In this document: positions 45,198 to 58,319 of the stretch, in pieces
Layout: each line of letters begins with the position of its first letter
Numbering within the stretch: position 1 is the first letter of the stretch
Origin: Membranipora membranacea
Taxonomy: Eukaryota > Bryozoa > Gymnolaemata > Cheilostomatida > Membraniporidae
Length of the DNA: 64,000 bases
NCBI GenBank assembly: GCA_914767715.1
Contig: OU612065.1
Span: forward strand, 33,106,001-33,170,000
Direction: 5' to 3'
Position numbers and translations under genes: made by a program
The notes under the pieces: generated by a model
Database searches by the model: none
Told to the model about the DNA's origin: nothing
Seen by the model: only the letters and a program-made list of their open reading frames with translations

Positions 45198-45589
45198 GTC
45201 GACCACAACACATTTTTTTCGCAGAAGTGCTCTGAATTTTTTAAATGTGAAAAAACTGCTACGTAGAACTAGCTTCCAGACTATGTATTGCTGTGGTCCT
45301 TCTAGAGTCTTAAAACATTTTCGAAGTCATCAAGCTACAATTCAGATTGAATCTATCAAATTTCCTGTAGCATGTAACTTGTTACAACAGGAACATCAAA
45401 TGAATGATTTACATGAACAGTTTTCTTTCTTTTTCAGGACTCAATGCAATATGTAAGCCACAAGAATAGGATTTACCATGTATTATTTTTCAGCACATCG
45501 TGTTTTTGTCTGCAACATTAAAATATCTGCTTGTACAAGACCGCAAATGATTATTTGTTACGAATAAAAGATTGACTTGACTCGAAGCT

Positions 45590-46898
45590 TTGCATTTATC
45601 ACTTTAGAGAAAGGTATGATTACTGCTAATTTATTTTTAACTAATTCCGAGTTAATTGACTGAATATATTTGGGATGCACCTTTTCGGCACGCGGAATTG
45701 TCATCGTTTCAAGCACAAGACATTAGAGAATGCAACCTCTCATGATGAATTTCTATGTACACGGACAAGTAGAAATTGTCATACCATAAAGAACATGAAT
45801 AAAGATGTTATGGGTGCCAAGAAGTGGTCTTATTTCTTATCGCTTAATATTCCCAGACAATTTTGCAAAGCCTTTTGTGTTGCCTGATGCCCAAATGATC
45901 AATGGTATTAGTTACTTCTCCAAATTGCAACCAGTAAAATTGCTTTAGTCATTGCCAATAAGGCTAGATATTTTTTGCACATATGGGGAAAAAAATAGAT
46001 AAATAATATCACCTATCACAGGTCTCTGATCTCCATAGTATGTCTGCAAAAATGATGGTTGTTGTACAACTTTAGGGTGAGAAAAGGTTAACCTTGCACA
46101 ATTATTATTAACACACTGATCATGGATTCAAAATCCTCTGAATACAGCGGAATCATCTACGCAAGCTGTGAGAGCCCCTTATATAGACTTCACAAAGACA
46201 CTCAAAGTCCGACTAAGTAATTGTCAGGCAGCAATTTCCACAATTAGTTTTCATCAACAAAGGAATTCATACCACTTCACAGCAAACACACCACTTTTTG
46301 TATCGCATGTCTACACAGAGAATTCTCCATGACAGTTTGGGTTGCATCCCCATGAGAGCAATTCGGATGTTGTTTTAAATGATGGCGATTGGATAATGGG
46401 AGTGTTACTAAAATCTCTAAAATTAATGGTTGATAGCAATTATACTTAGAAGTTATAGAGGGTCTCAAAATAAAATAGAAACTGTTATATTCATTAAGTT
46501 TTTATGCAGCAATTGACTTTTAATAGCTGAAAGGCAAACCCACTTCTTTTAGAAGCACTGCATCACCATAACAAACCCTGTTTCAAGTTTTACAAAGAGA
46601 TTCATTTATAAAAACATAGCAACATGTTTCAATGATTTAGCTGACAGGAATGTTTTGTTGTGTTCATAAAATTTGTCACCACTTTAGACATTCTGCATAA
46701 CACATTGGTTTACATCCTCTTCTAATCCTAGTAACGTATTGCATTTGCCTTGCAATCATGGAATGTGTCACTTGCTAATGTAACAGCTTAAACTGCTGTT
46801 AAGTTTTACCTGTGTATGATGCCATGTTAACGATCAATCATTAAACATGGATGGAAGCTTATTTAACCGAAAAGCTTATCCCAACCCTTCAACTTCAA
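45590..46898. other. Tail-to-tail spacer between L7b and P7b, no gene
   Basis: Copy of 26433-27742. The two copies differ in which small frames are open (for example 45675-45887 here), which argues against coding. Confidence 0.5.
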
Positions 46899-46966
46899 CT
46901 ATTTTCTACATTTCCGTGTCCTTTCAAAAGCTAAAGAAAAAACTTCAGCTTCAGTCTGTGTTACAG
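46899..46966 (-). pseudogene. P7b: relic exon 3
   Basis: Same frame and TAG stop as P7 (VTQTEAEVFSLAFERT...), with the acceptor TCTTCCCAG. Confidence 0.68.
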
Positions 46967-48371
46967 CTGGGAAGATAGAAAAGAATAGAAAAGACATCTA
47001 ATCTATGGTGAATCTTTTATACATGATTAGGGCATCATGAGATCTCAAAAGTGTGAAAACTAGAATGCAGAGAGAATATATCCGATGTGTGCATATTTTA
47101 TAATGGACTGGCCGTGGTGTAGTGGAAATGCCATCTTTAGTTCCATTGGGAACAATTAATTGCCGGTTATGTTATGATTTAATTGGAATTGAAACAGGAT
47201 ACCAAGTCCTGTTGGATCTTCGAAGTAATAAAGAGGGCAAAACAATTGCACCATAATATTACCAGCAATACCAAGTCCTGTTGGATAGTTGAATTTTAGA
47301 GAGCGGAAAAATAATATCATCTTTGATATAAAATTTTATTGTAGGGTTGACAGTTATGAAAAGTTAAAGAGAAAAACTACACAAATCTTGTTAAATTTCA
47401 TATTAACCACAGCTGTTTTGTTTTTTTTCAAGATGTCCATTTCTCCAATTGTTCTGTTGATATCTAGAACACTAACTTGCCTTATTTGTTTGGACATACA
47501 AATCAAAAACAAAGTCATCTCATTGTGTTTTGAAACCTGGGTCTAACTTTGCGTTATGCTTTCGATTTTCTATTACTTGAGAGTCAGAGATGGGATCATT
47601 AATTAAAGGACTAGCTAAATCAACCACCTATCGTTAGCTCTCTGGAAATTATTAATTGGCAAAACATGTTGCAGCCTTGTATGAATTAGCACATGGTTTA
47701 AGTTACAGCAGTTTCTGCTACTGGGAGACTATGTTGATAACAATGGCTAGAGGAAATAAGACATACTAGTAATGAGATATACTACAAATATCAAGACCGG
47801 ATAAAAATTTAAGTATATGAAACCTCAAACGCATCAAAAACTGAAGAGTTTATCAGGCGGAAGGCTCCACACAACGACTTCAGCGAGGGTATAATGGCGA
47901 TTGTGTACACTTCCTGCTTTGGCCTGATAAAACATTCATGTATAAAATATGTTGTGCCTTGGCTAGGTTCAATATGAATGTGTCCAATGTCGGCTCCAAG
48001 GAGGCAACAAGTGAAGTGTTCCCATCAGTAACAGAAAACAATGTGGAAAACGAACTACTTAAAAAGAAAGTTAAAAATGTGGTGATTATAAAAATATATG
48101 ACAATAGTAATACTTCGTTGTTCTGTTGATGACCGTTGAGTCTTTTAATTCAGATTTGAAGATGACTATATTTTGCCTTCACAACAGGAGTTGACATCCT
48201 GTACCAAAACTGATCACACCATAACATTATCAGCAATTAATGGTTTCCGAGTATTTTGATTATGAACCACAAGGATTGTCATGAATCATTGTCTCAATAC
48301 AAAGGAATACATTATTACGGGTAGAGCCATTTTAGGCAGCAGTTTGATTTGTTTCATCTACCCTATTTCAG
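46967..48371. other. P7b upstream region and deleted P8c promoter
   Basis: Copy of 27811-28960 with an exact family hairpin at about 47188-47208. Near 48247 a junction removes roughly 0.5 kb present in the other two P8 copies, including TATA box and exon 1. No gene. Confidence 0.5.
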
Positions 48372-48380
48372 ATTTACAAC

Positions 48381-48393
48381 ATGAAGGTCTTTG
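48381..48393 (+). pseudogene. P8c: promoterless peptide-locus relic
   Basis: Exon 2 is 48372-48393 with coding part ATGAAGGTCTTTG and donor GTAAGT, as in P8a and P8b. Promoter and exon 1 are deleted upstream. Downstream (48394-49150) it follows the P8a spacer. Confidence 0.75.
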
Positions 48394-49149
48394 GTAAGTT
48401 TACAAATGTTAAAATATAAATAAACAAAGAAGTGAAGTCTTCAACATCTTATTACTGATCATCACACTTTTGCTCTGTTTGGGATGTATTTCTTCACCAA
48501 GGGAAATACCACAACCTGTGTACCCCATTGTGTGTCATGATACCATATATCATACAAAAGTAAGCACATATCAGATATCTTTTCTCATCTGTCTTTCCAA
48601 ATAGAATACATCAGCTAAACTATGCTGGCAGAATCATCAGAAAACTTTGCTACAAATAAAGATGTACAACATCGCTCACCAGTTGAGCGAGGAATTACTT
48701 TGTATCAATTGTCCTATATGCCTAAGTGGAGAGAAGTGATATGTGAATGGGGCCATATTTTCCACAGAACCACTGACTACTGAAAATATGCTGACTGATG
48801 CTGAAAAAAATCAAACTTTGTGTAACAGCATGTAGTATGAGTACTGATTATTGGCATAGTCTAAACTACGCTCCTTGTGATTATTGAGAGTGAATGGCTC
48901 TCAACTATTTCTATTTGTTAGACAAAGATGCTCTGAGCATGGAGTTAGCTCTGAATGTTATTGTATGTGGGCTGAGGGAGGCAAAGGTAAATCAACTATT
49001 TGTAAGCCTGGTATATATTCATTACATGTCTACAAAGGAGCTCTTGATGTTATACTATATCATTCTCAGCTATCTCAGTTATATGGTGTACAGGAAGCAA
49101 TTTTGGTATTTTTCTCTCTCACTCTTGGATGGTAGTTCCATAGTAGGTG

Positions 49150-51030
49150 TTGGCAGAAAGTATTAAAGTTTTTAATTGTCAAACAAGTATAATTAATAAC
49201 GTTTGTTAATCCTTCACACACATTCCATTGTACTTGTAACAAGTCATCATGACACACTTGTGGAATCAGAGAGACAGAAGTCATTGTAAGCGGAGCTAAC
49301 TTCCTGTCTTTTGCTTATGATAATGAATGCGGTGAGTTTTTAAATTCGCGAATATTCATTTTTATAATGATGGTTGTTTGGGTGGAAGTGCAATCATGAT
49401 CATTCTTTGACAGAAGAGTGAGAGGGCGGGAAGTTGTAACCTTTTATGCAAACTACTAGATAATTGTCCAAATTCCATTTGTATATTTTCAACCAATTGT
49501 TTCACCAACTCTGCTTCAAAGCACATCATTGTACAGAGTTATTAAGCCAAGAATGAGATTGCCTCGCAAAAAATCTTTCAAAATGTTTCAATAATTTTCC
49601 GTGCTTCTTGGTCAACTTCAAGAGTTGAGCCAGCATTATATGATAATCTGTGTGTTTATCCACAGGTTGTTCATTTTTTAAATCAACTGGTACCTTATAA
49701 GTTCTGTGAAGGTTGCCTATGAATGCCAGTGTAAACAAAATTAACATTCTGACTGGCTTATTTTGATTATGACTTCATGGGTAAATAACTTGGAGACCAA
49801 CAATACATCCAATTTTCCTCGGCTGAGAAGTTGATGTCAAGTGAAAGGCAAACAAATGTCAAATAGACACAGTGAAAATCTTGTTCAAATTCAATGAGCT
49901 AATCTCACTGAAAATTACAGCCTTTAAGCAGATAATCTTTCAAAGCTCTCAGATTATTATTATCGGCTGCATTGATAAATTTAGAATTTACAGTGACCAC
50001 CAGACGAGTCCTATTGTGTCATTGAATGATAGGCCTGTTTGATTTACTCTTGCTTCTTTATACCCATATACCATATAATTCAGAGCTTCCCCGATCGGGG
50101 CAAATCTTTTCTTTTCGTTTCATCACTATGTAACTCGAAGGCAGTCCATTTGAGTTGAGAGTGATTAGTTCCAAATTGTTGCATGAAAGCTTGTGATACT
50201 CCCTTCATACCACACTTCTAGAAGCCAAGCAAATAGGCCTACTCATCCCTCCACGAGAAGATATTGTTAAAGAGATTATGTGTAAAAAGTTTTCCACTGA
50301 CAATATTTCAAAGCACAGAACACTCCAGGTAATGTAATGATAAGCCGACGAAATGCTGATGTTCAAATCTATTAAGTCGTACCGTACCCTACATTTTGTT
50401 TTGTGCAATCTGTCAATGTTGGCAGCAATTGCATATTTAGAATACATCAGCCAATCTATTCTAGCGGAATGATTACAAAACTTTGCTACCAATTAAAAAG
50501 TACAAAATCGCAAACTGGTTGAGCGAGGATCTGCTTTGTATAAAACATCCTACATGCCTAAGTGGAGAGAAGTGATATGAGAATGGGGCCATATTCTCGT
50601 CAGAACAAATGATTGACAAAAATATTACTGAAAATATGTTTGCTGATGCTAAAAAAACACGTACTTGGTGTCATAGCATGTAGTATTATTACTGATTATT
50701 GGTATAGTCTTAATCTACGCTCCTCGGGATATGTTAGCGTGAATGGCTTTCATCAGCTGTTTTGCAGCCAATGGAGCACAGAAAAATATTTGTATTTACA
50801 CCTTATTTGTTAGTTAAAACATGGTGTCCTGCGCAACAATTCCAGGTGACGGGGTAGACAACTCAATATTTTGTACCTCCCTGACAATTTTGTATATACG
50901 AAAATATTCCTTTCAATATTTACAAGAGGTGTATGCAAAATATGGACACTCAGACTACACAAATTAACTATAAAACAACAAATACTATTCTTTGCTCTCA
51001 ACTGATAAATGGGAAATTTCATCGTTGTAA
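49150..51030. other. Arm-type flank downstream of L3c, no gene
   Basis: Copy of 4108-6034. A small deletion near 49570 removes about 30 bp of the arm. Confidence 0.6.
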
Positions 51031-51432
51031 GTCAATTTTTTATATATTTGGAACAAAAAATATATCAAGGTTTTGTACAATACAATGGATTTTAATGTTT
51101 CAGACAAAAAACAATGCGGTGATACTAAACTCATGGTATACTTCTCATCGTGGTTTACATGTTGCATTGAACCCTGAAAAATGTAGAAAACTAAATAGAA
51201 ATTACTATAATCATTGGTTTGGTGATAACATTGTAGTAAGTATCCGAAAGATACATGCCACAGGTCATTCGATGGAATCATTCTGATTTGTAGATTGATG
51301 ACTTCAAACCAGTTTAACCGGTCCTGTTCATTAAAATCAGGTGTATGGTCGTTCAGACTAAAATTTCACAAAATGATCATATCAAAGTATTTTTGTTACT
51401 TTTCCAGTTATTACCTCTTTCGTTTCACCAAG

Positions 51433-51836
51433 TTAGCCAAAAAACTTATCGAGTGCAGCTCCACTTTTCACCCCCGCTTTATAAATTACTTCTGCAACTC
51501 CACCTTCTGTCTGTGAGACAGCTGTAAAGATAGATGAGAACATATATCTAATATGAGCTCACTCTCGCTTTCTTTCATGACATACATTAGGGGGGGGGGG
51601 GAGGGAACAGGCTAAGTATCATGTATTGTAAAAGCTTCAGCTTTAGTCTGAGTCAAAGTTGGAATCCAGATGAGAATAAATATTTGATAAGTGGTTTTTT
51701 TCTATGTAAAAAAAATCTTAAATCGGACAAAAGACCATGGGAGATCTTATATCTTATACATGCTTTATTGATATTTGAACTTTTTAAACTTACCAATTGA
51801 AGCAATAAGCATTGAGATCAGTACAAATACCTTCAT
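51433..51836 (-). CDS. L3c: secreted short-form peptide precursor (43 aa)
   Basis: TATA box (minus) 52122-52130, exon 1 to 52054, exon 2 51846-51794 (coding from 51836), exon 3 51521-51415 (stop 51435-51433), exon 4 from 51173 downward. Same signal part as L3. The mature part VSQTEGGVAEVIYK, AGVKSGAALDKFFG has one Ala-to-Val change relative to L3. The third intron's donor context is changed (GAG|GTAATA instead of CAG|GTAATA), probably tolerated. Confidence 0.85.
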
Positions 51837-52121
51837 TATGTTTTATCTGGAGAGAGAATGAAACAATTCAAAATGATGTCTGTAACAGCCTAACCCTAAA
51901 ACAAAATATGTACCACATTTCTATACAATACATGAGGTGTAGACAATAATTTATGACCCACTCTGTAATTTCAAATCACAAGAATCAAGTTGATTTAAAT
52001 GCCAGCTTCCAGATATGAGATATGCAGGTTCACAGTTTGAAAGTTATACTTACAGCTAGCTCGGAATTCTGTGAAGTGATATGAGTGTGGAGAACTGAGT
52101 GATTGCTGTTAGTTGAAGCTT

Positions 52122-52130
52122 CTTTATATA
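52122..52130 (-). promoter_or_regulatory. TATA box of L3c
   Basis: TATATAAAG. The upstream promoter block runs to about 52600 as in L3. Confidence 0.75.
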
Positions 52131-52679
52131 TGGAATGTTTTCATTAGAACTGCCAAACCAACTGGAAGTATTCTATATTCGGAAATATGTGATCAAATAA
52201 AGTAGTTGTTTCCCATTTCTTTGGAAAAATTATCATGCCATATTATCTTATTGCTATTGACTGTAATGGTTGATATGATTATTGCAGACTAAAATGCTGC
52301 AATGATTTTTACTTTAATAAAAGTGAAAAACAAACGGTTGATGAGACCAATAACAAATTTCAATTGCCTAGTGCTAAAAACAAAAGCCCTTACATTCCAA
52401 TGATAAATTGTGAGGAAAGCAATAATGGGTTAAGACTAAAAGGATATCCAAAATTATGCCACGTAGTATAATTTGTTTCATGGAAGTGATTGGGGAAATC
52501 ATTAATTGTTGGTAAAGTTATGAGGAAATGGAACAAGACATAAGTGCTGTTGCTACTTTATCGAAGAATACCAGCTCATATGCAAGTTTACTTGAAAATT
52601 ATGGTAAAAAAATAAAAAATTGTAAGCTTGAATGACGCAGATTTGGCTACATAAAAATCATAAAGCTGAGCTTGATGCA

Positions 52680-53677
52680 ATATTATGTCTGTTATCAATC
52701 CAGAAGTGATCTAGTCTCTCTAGTCAATTCTTCACAGACATAATCTGCAAAACCTCAAGCCCCTGAAGTCTTTGCATACCTGAATCAGCTCAACTTTATA
52801 GCACAGATTATGAAAATAACATGTGTCCCAACAAACTTAGTCAATCCAATTGAAATGGTATCAAAGGCCATGACCTTCTACAATTTCGCACTGGTGACTC
52901 TGTAGCTTAACTCAATCACCTCCTGCCACTGCTCCCCTCAGTTTTCAGTTTGCAAAGTTGGTTTGTAGAAAAAAAGGATTTTGCAATACCAGCACTTTTC
53001 TCCTGATTCCTTGTATTGCCCATAATGCAAGGAACAATGGGCGACTTACTGAGCCCAAAAATAAAAGTTTTATAATTTGAAGCTGCGTTTTCAATGCCCA
53101 TGTATAAGGGACACTTTACCATTGGAAGCATACTAAAATATTCATATTTCTTTGCCAACTCGGTAGCAGCGCATTTTCTGGAGGTGGCATTCACCAATCA
53201 GGTGCATAATCCAGCGAGGAACACATTGGGATTGGGAAGGAGAAAAAAATTCTAGCACCTCAAACCTACAAACTAGCAATGTAATTCTTGCAGTGTCATA
53301 ACATACAAGGTTATGATTCTGGGATACGTGGTAACACTTTTGGAATAGTATAGAAATTATTAATACAATGAACAATAAGAGCATGATATGATAAAATTGC
53401 AGAGGATATATCATAACACGCTCTAATTCTTCATTGTATCAATAATTTCTACATTCTTACTCTGTGATATAATGGTGGTCTGAATGATTCACCGCAAGAA
53501 GTATACTGCAAGCACTGGATCTGGTTTATCAAGCCTGGTATGTGTACCACAGAACACCAAAGTGTGAGTTATTAGCAACATGTGTATTTCATGCCGGCCC
53601 ATATTTATGTCAATTTACTTGGTCATCAGACACCAAGCAACATCACAATAATATGCAGATCTTGTAAGCAGCGAATT
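52680..53677. other. Unidentified 1-kb segment (U3 copy)
   Basis: Counterpart of 7690-8688. A one-base deletion at about 53176 changes the minus-strand frames, supporting the view that they are not coding. Confidence 0.55.
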
Positions 53678-53722
53678 GATATCATCACAAAGTAAGGATA
53701 AATATCCTTACTCTGTGATATC
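53678..53722. repeat. Hairpin, U3 copy
   Basis: Same inverted repeat as 8689-8733. Confidence 0.65.
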
Positions 53723-53729
53723 ATTGAAT

Positions 53730-55090
53730 GAAGTCGAAACGTGGGACACAGAAGCACTGAAAGATTACTGAAGGCATCATGGTTTTAAATGCTCTGTAAC
53801 AAGAAAACAACTGACCTAGCCTGACAAAAGGTACCAGAAAATATCAGAACAAGGGACTATATGACATAATTCAAGATTGAAGGTTCAGTTCCAGATCCTA
53901 ATTGATAGCCAAAGATGATGCCATGACAAAATGGCCACCCATCTCATACTTTGAGATACATAAATTTATCGCCAAACTGGGACATTCTCTCTCTGACAGT
54001 GCCTTAACAAGAGCTTTTTTAACCACACTATCAGCAAAGAAAGCAGATCTTGATATCTAAAAGCAAAATGTACTCCAAGTAATCGCCTGAGAGATGAGCC
54101 ACATTCAATGCAAACATATAATTAGTGCATATCAAACAAATTTGAAGAGATTGAATACAAAATCATGATCAATTTGTCGCTTTCATTGATGTCAATAAAT
54201 TAATCTAATGTTTGAATTTCAAGTAAGAGGATAACCGCCTCAACAAAAGACAATCGTCAAATGACAATGCTATCCCTGATTCCCAGCTGTGGATACAGTG
54301 ACAACACTTTTTCTGGTACAGCTGAGAGCAAGCGAGCCGATTTTCCCACCAGGTAATAAATATCAGGTTGTGACAAATTTTCATTTTCCGGTCAGGATGG
54401 AGCAAGGATTTTTTTTTGTCTGAAGCGGTTAGCAATAATTTTCATGAATGACCAGACAGATACACAGTGTGAACTCAATTTTTTATTGAGTTTATCAAGG
54501 TTTACATAACAGAGCTGTAACATGATGTAACAAGTCATAAGGGATAACAACAAATTGAATGCCCGTACCATAATCCTAACAACAATTTATAATCTTTGCC
54601 CTGATTGACAATTGACAATGTGGTAACAGGTCAATTTCAGGACTGCCACCAAACTCCACAAGAATGATGTTATGAAACACTGTCAAAGAATCCAATCTAT
54701 AGCACAACTCATGCAGAAAGTGAACCTAACCGCTGTAGAAATATATGATGTTCAGTGTAACACTATGGACCAGAGTAATAGTTGCTTTTAGAAAGCTGCA
54801 CGGATAGGCAGAATTACTGCATCAAACTTCACACTAAGGTAAACACCATGAGGAAAAAAACCGGACACTGACTTCATCAATTCCCTCACATGGGCATCTG
54901 GACCAAATTAAGCATGGGATAGAGTCTGAAGAGAAGGCTAGGGAGGGTTTATGCCATTGGCCCCTGGAACCTGTAGTCCTGCAAGCCCACATTTTGCCGA
55001 TGTCAAGTATCTAACAGCCAAAACCTATGCTGGAGAATTCGCTCAACCATTTGTCAGATGCAGCAAACGATTAACCGTACAAGAAAATTA
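53730..55090 (+). pseudogene. Decayed SAP / YqaJ-type gene, U3 copy
   Basis: Same fragments as U1: SAP-like (about 53730), AKDDAMTKWPPISYF (about 53908), YqaJ-like with RIGRITASNF (about 54800). It shares with U1 the stop replacing Trp and lacks the roughly 80 bp that U2 has before VMKHCQRIQ. Confidence 0.55.
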
Positions 55091-57595
55091 GAGGGATACA
55101 CCCACACAGTCAAAATCTTCGACAACGGAGATAACAAATTTTATTTCCGAAAAGTGTGGCAGTACAAAACTAAAGGTCAATCACAATATATCATATGAAG
55201 ACACAGTGCAGTGAATAACTTGTTAATATTCAACCAACACATTTCTGTACCAGACCCTGGGCCAAAACCATAAAAATTGATAACCAATCATAAGCTGGAT
55301 TAGAAACCCCATAAAAATATGACACTTGTCAAAACTAATTACCTTTGCCCCTAATATTGGTGATTGGTTTCAAAAAGCTGAGGAAAACAATGAGATTGCA
55401 AAAGTCAAAAGCTAAGACTAAGGGTGAGGCCTAGGTCACCAGACATCATAACACATTTTTAATTACTGATCATCTTTTTATGGTCATAAGTTCAATTGTC
55501 ATCCACATGTTGTCAATTTGAATAGCTGTTTTGGCATGATTATTATAGGCTTGATCTGCTTGTCGTGAGAGCTTTGCTGCTTGTTAGCTGACTTCGAAGG
55601 ACTTTAGAGTTATAGATATGAAATCGAATCAGGGCGATAGTGTAGTAGAGTATGCATTGAGATTTAACCCAGCATATTGTACAGACAGGAAATCACCATT
55701 AACCCCACATAATCTGTAAAACAAAACAAAGCAAAGTTAGTTTAAATTCAATTATTACTAAGCGCTTAAACTAAGACTCAACAGAAACATACTTAAACAT
55801 TTCAGTGTAGGGTTAAAGCTCAAACATCATAGATTATCATTATTGAAATTTATCTAGACACGGGCTATATGGTGATGAAAAATAGTAATATTGTAGTAAA
55901 TAGAAGGAATAATACACTGAGACAAATTGAAATATAACAAAATATAATCACAGGGCCATGCGAAATCTAGGCACGTGAAACAACCCGTGAAGAATCACAC
56001 AACGGGAAAACAACAGAAGTCACAAAAAAATCTTCAAAATAACCGCAGAGTCACGGGATCTTTGGGCACGTGAATCAACCCTGGAAAGATTGCGGAATTA
56101 GAAAACCAATATATTGCACCATAGAAAACAAGTGCAGTTGACACCATAAGCTATTTGAAAATCACGAGCAATAGAAGTCATAAAAGATCTTCAAAACAAC
56201 CCTGGAAAGATTGCAAAACCGGAAAGCGAACAGATTACACCATGGATAAACCGGTGCACTTGACACCATAAATTATCTAAAAATGACCAAAACGAAAATA
56301 AGGGAAGGTCAAGCAAAGGACAGACTAACCATGTTTTGACAGCTAGATAATTAAGACTGACAAAACACGCGAATCAAAAGAGGGTAATGACGAAATTGAG
56401 GCTAAAACCAATAACAAGGTTAACACCTTTACGCCTGTAAATGCAAACGTTGCACAATAACAGGACAGCAAATCAGCACTATAAAAGCCTAATTGACACT
56501 TGTAAAATTCAGTCAGCGCCAGGGAGCGGGTTCATGACATATAACAGTAAACATATAATCAGAGAATTATCTGATTCAGTCAGCCAAAGGAAGCACTTCC
56601 AAAGAGAGAAAAATTGTCTAAAATCATTTAGACACATTCAGCTATAACAGAGCTTTGACGTACACAGAGAGTTACAAATACCGCATTTCAGCGAGGAGCC
56701 AAGTCTAAGACAGTTAGACACACATAATAAGAACTAGAATGTGACAATACTTTTCTCATCGCTGATACATAAACTTTCCAACAGGACATGCTATCCTGTT
56801 CCATTACCAACTACACTGTAACATCATATTAATGGTTTCCCTCATAACCTCCATTAAACAAAACATATGAAATGGCATTAATTTCTATATCCTTTTTACC
56901 TTTAAGGCATATGCTTCTGTTTAGTTAGCATCAGGCAAATTGATCAGTTTCTCCGGCTCATCAGCATTTTTTGGTTAAACTTTATTACAGCAAAGGAATT
57001 GCGGCGTTTTTGGTCTGCAATATTGATAACCGACATAATAATGCATCAAGCTCAGCTTTACGATTTTTATATACCCAAATGTGCGTCATTCAAGCTTACC
57101 ATTTTTTTCTTTTTTCACCATAATTTTCAAGTAAACTTGCAAATGAGCTGGTATTCTTCGATAAAGTAGCAACAGGACTTATGTCTTGTTCCATTTCACC
57201 ATAACTTTACCAACAATTAATGGTTTCCCCAATCACTTCCATGAAACTAATTATGCTAAGTGGCATAATTTTGCATATCCTTTCAGTTTTAACCCATTAT
57301 TGCTTCCCTCACATTTTATCAATGGAATGTAAGGGCTTTTGTTTTTAGCACTAGGCAATTGAAATTTGTTATTGGTCTCATCAACAGTATGTTTTTCACT
57401 TTTATTAAAGTAAAAATCATTGCAGCATTTTAGTATGCAATAATCATATCAACCATTACAGTCAATAGCAATAAGATAATATGGCATGATAAATTTTCCA
57501 AAAAAATGGGAAACAACTATTTTATTTGATCACATATTTCGGAATATAGAATACTTCCAGTTGGTTTGGCATCTAGTTCTAATGAAAATATTCCA
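55091..57595. other. Unidentified segment, 207-bp conserved core and double promoter block of L4c
   Basis: Equivalent to 34851-37392. The conserved 68-codon core is 56441-56647. The distal hairpin AACAGGA-CATGCTA-TCCTGTT is exact near 56780. No gene is supported. Confidence 0.5.
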
Positions 57596-57604
57596 TATAT
57601 AAAG
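57596..57604 (+). promoter_or_regulatory. TATA box of L4c
   Basis: TATATAAAG. CTTCCAGTTGGTTTGGCA lies upstream, and exon 1 ends at 57672. Confidence 0.8.
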
Positions 57605-57888
57605 AAGCTTCAACTAACAGCAATCACTCAGTTCTCCAGACTCATATCAATTCAAAGAGTTCCGAGCTAGCTGTAAGTATTTCTTTCAAACTGTGAACCT
57701 GCATATCTCATATCTGGAAGCTGGCATATAAATCAACTTGAGTCTTGTGATTTGAAATTACAGAGTGGGTCATAAATTATTGTCTACACCTCATGTATTG
57801 TATAGAAATGTGGTACATTTTTTTTTTAGGGTTAGGCTGTTACAGACATCATTTTGAATCGTTTCATTCTCTCTCCAGATAAAACATA

Positions 57889-58301
57889 ATGAAGGTATTT
57901 GTACTGATCTCAATGCTTATCGCTTCAATTGGTAAGTTTAAAAATTTCAAATATCAATAAACCATGTATAAGATATAATATCCCCCATGCTGATCACTGG
58001 TCTTTTGTCCGATTTAAGATTTTTTTCTACATAGAAAAAACCACTTATCAAATATTTATTCTCATCTGCATTCCAACTTTGACTCAGACTAAAGCTGAAG
58101 CTTTTACAATACATGATACTTAGCCTGTTTCCTCCCCCCCCCCCTTCTGTATGTCATGAAAGAAGGTGAGAGTGAGCTCATATTAGATATATGTTTTCAT
58201 CTATCTTTACAGCTGTCTCACAGACAGAAGCTGGAGTTGCAGAAGCAATTTATAAAGCGGGGGTGAAAAGCGGAGCTGCACTCGATAACTTTTTTGGCTA
58301 A
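57889..58301 (+). CDS. L4c: secreted short-form peptide precursor (43 aa)
   Basis: Exon 2 is 57879-57931 (ATG 57889), exon 3 58213-58319 (TAA 58299-58301), exon 4 from 58584 to about 58735. The protein is identical to L4 and L4b; a synonymous change (AGC for AGT, Ser) is visible in exon 3. It forms the left partner of a tail-to-tail pair with L5c. Confidence 0.87.
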
Positions 58302-58319
58302 CTTGGTGAAACGAAACAG

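Larger units (their letters stand above)
41757..48240. repeat. Repeat block B2 (copy 2 of 2)
   Basis: Direct copy of 22593-28960 beginning at GAGTTTTCTTTCATAGG. It ends near 48247, where CAATTAATGGTTTCC joins GAGTATTTTGATTATG. That junction deletes the P8 core promoter and exon 1. Confidence 0.9.
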
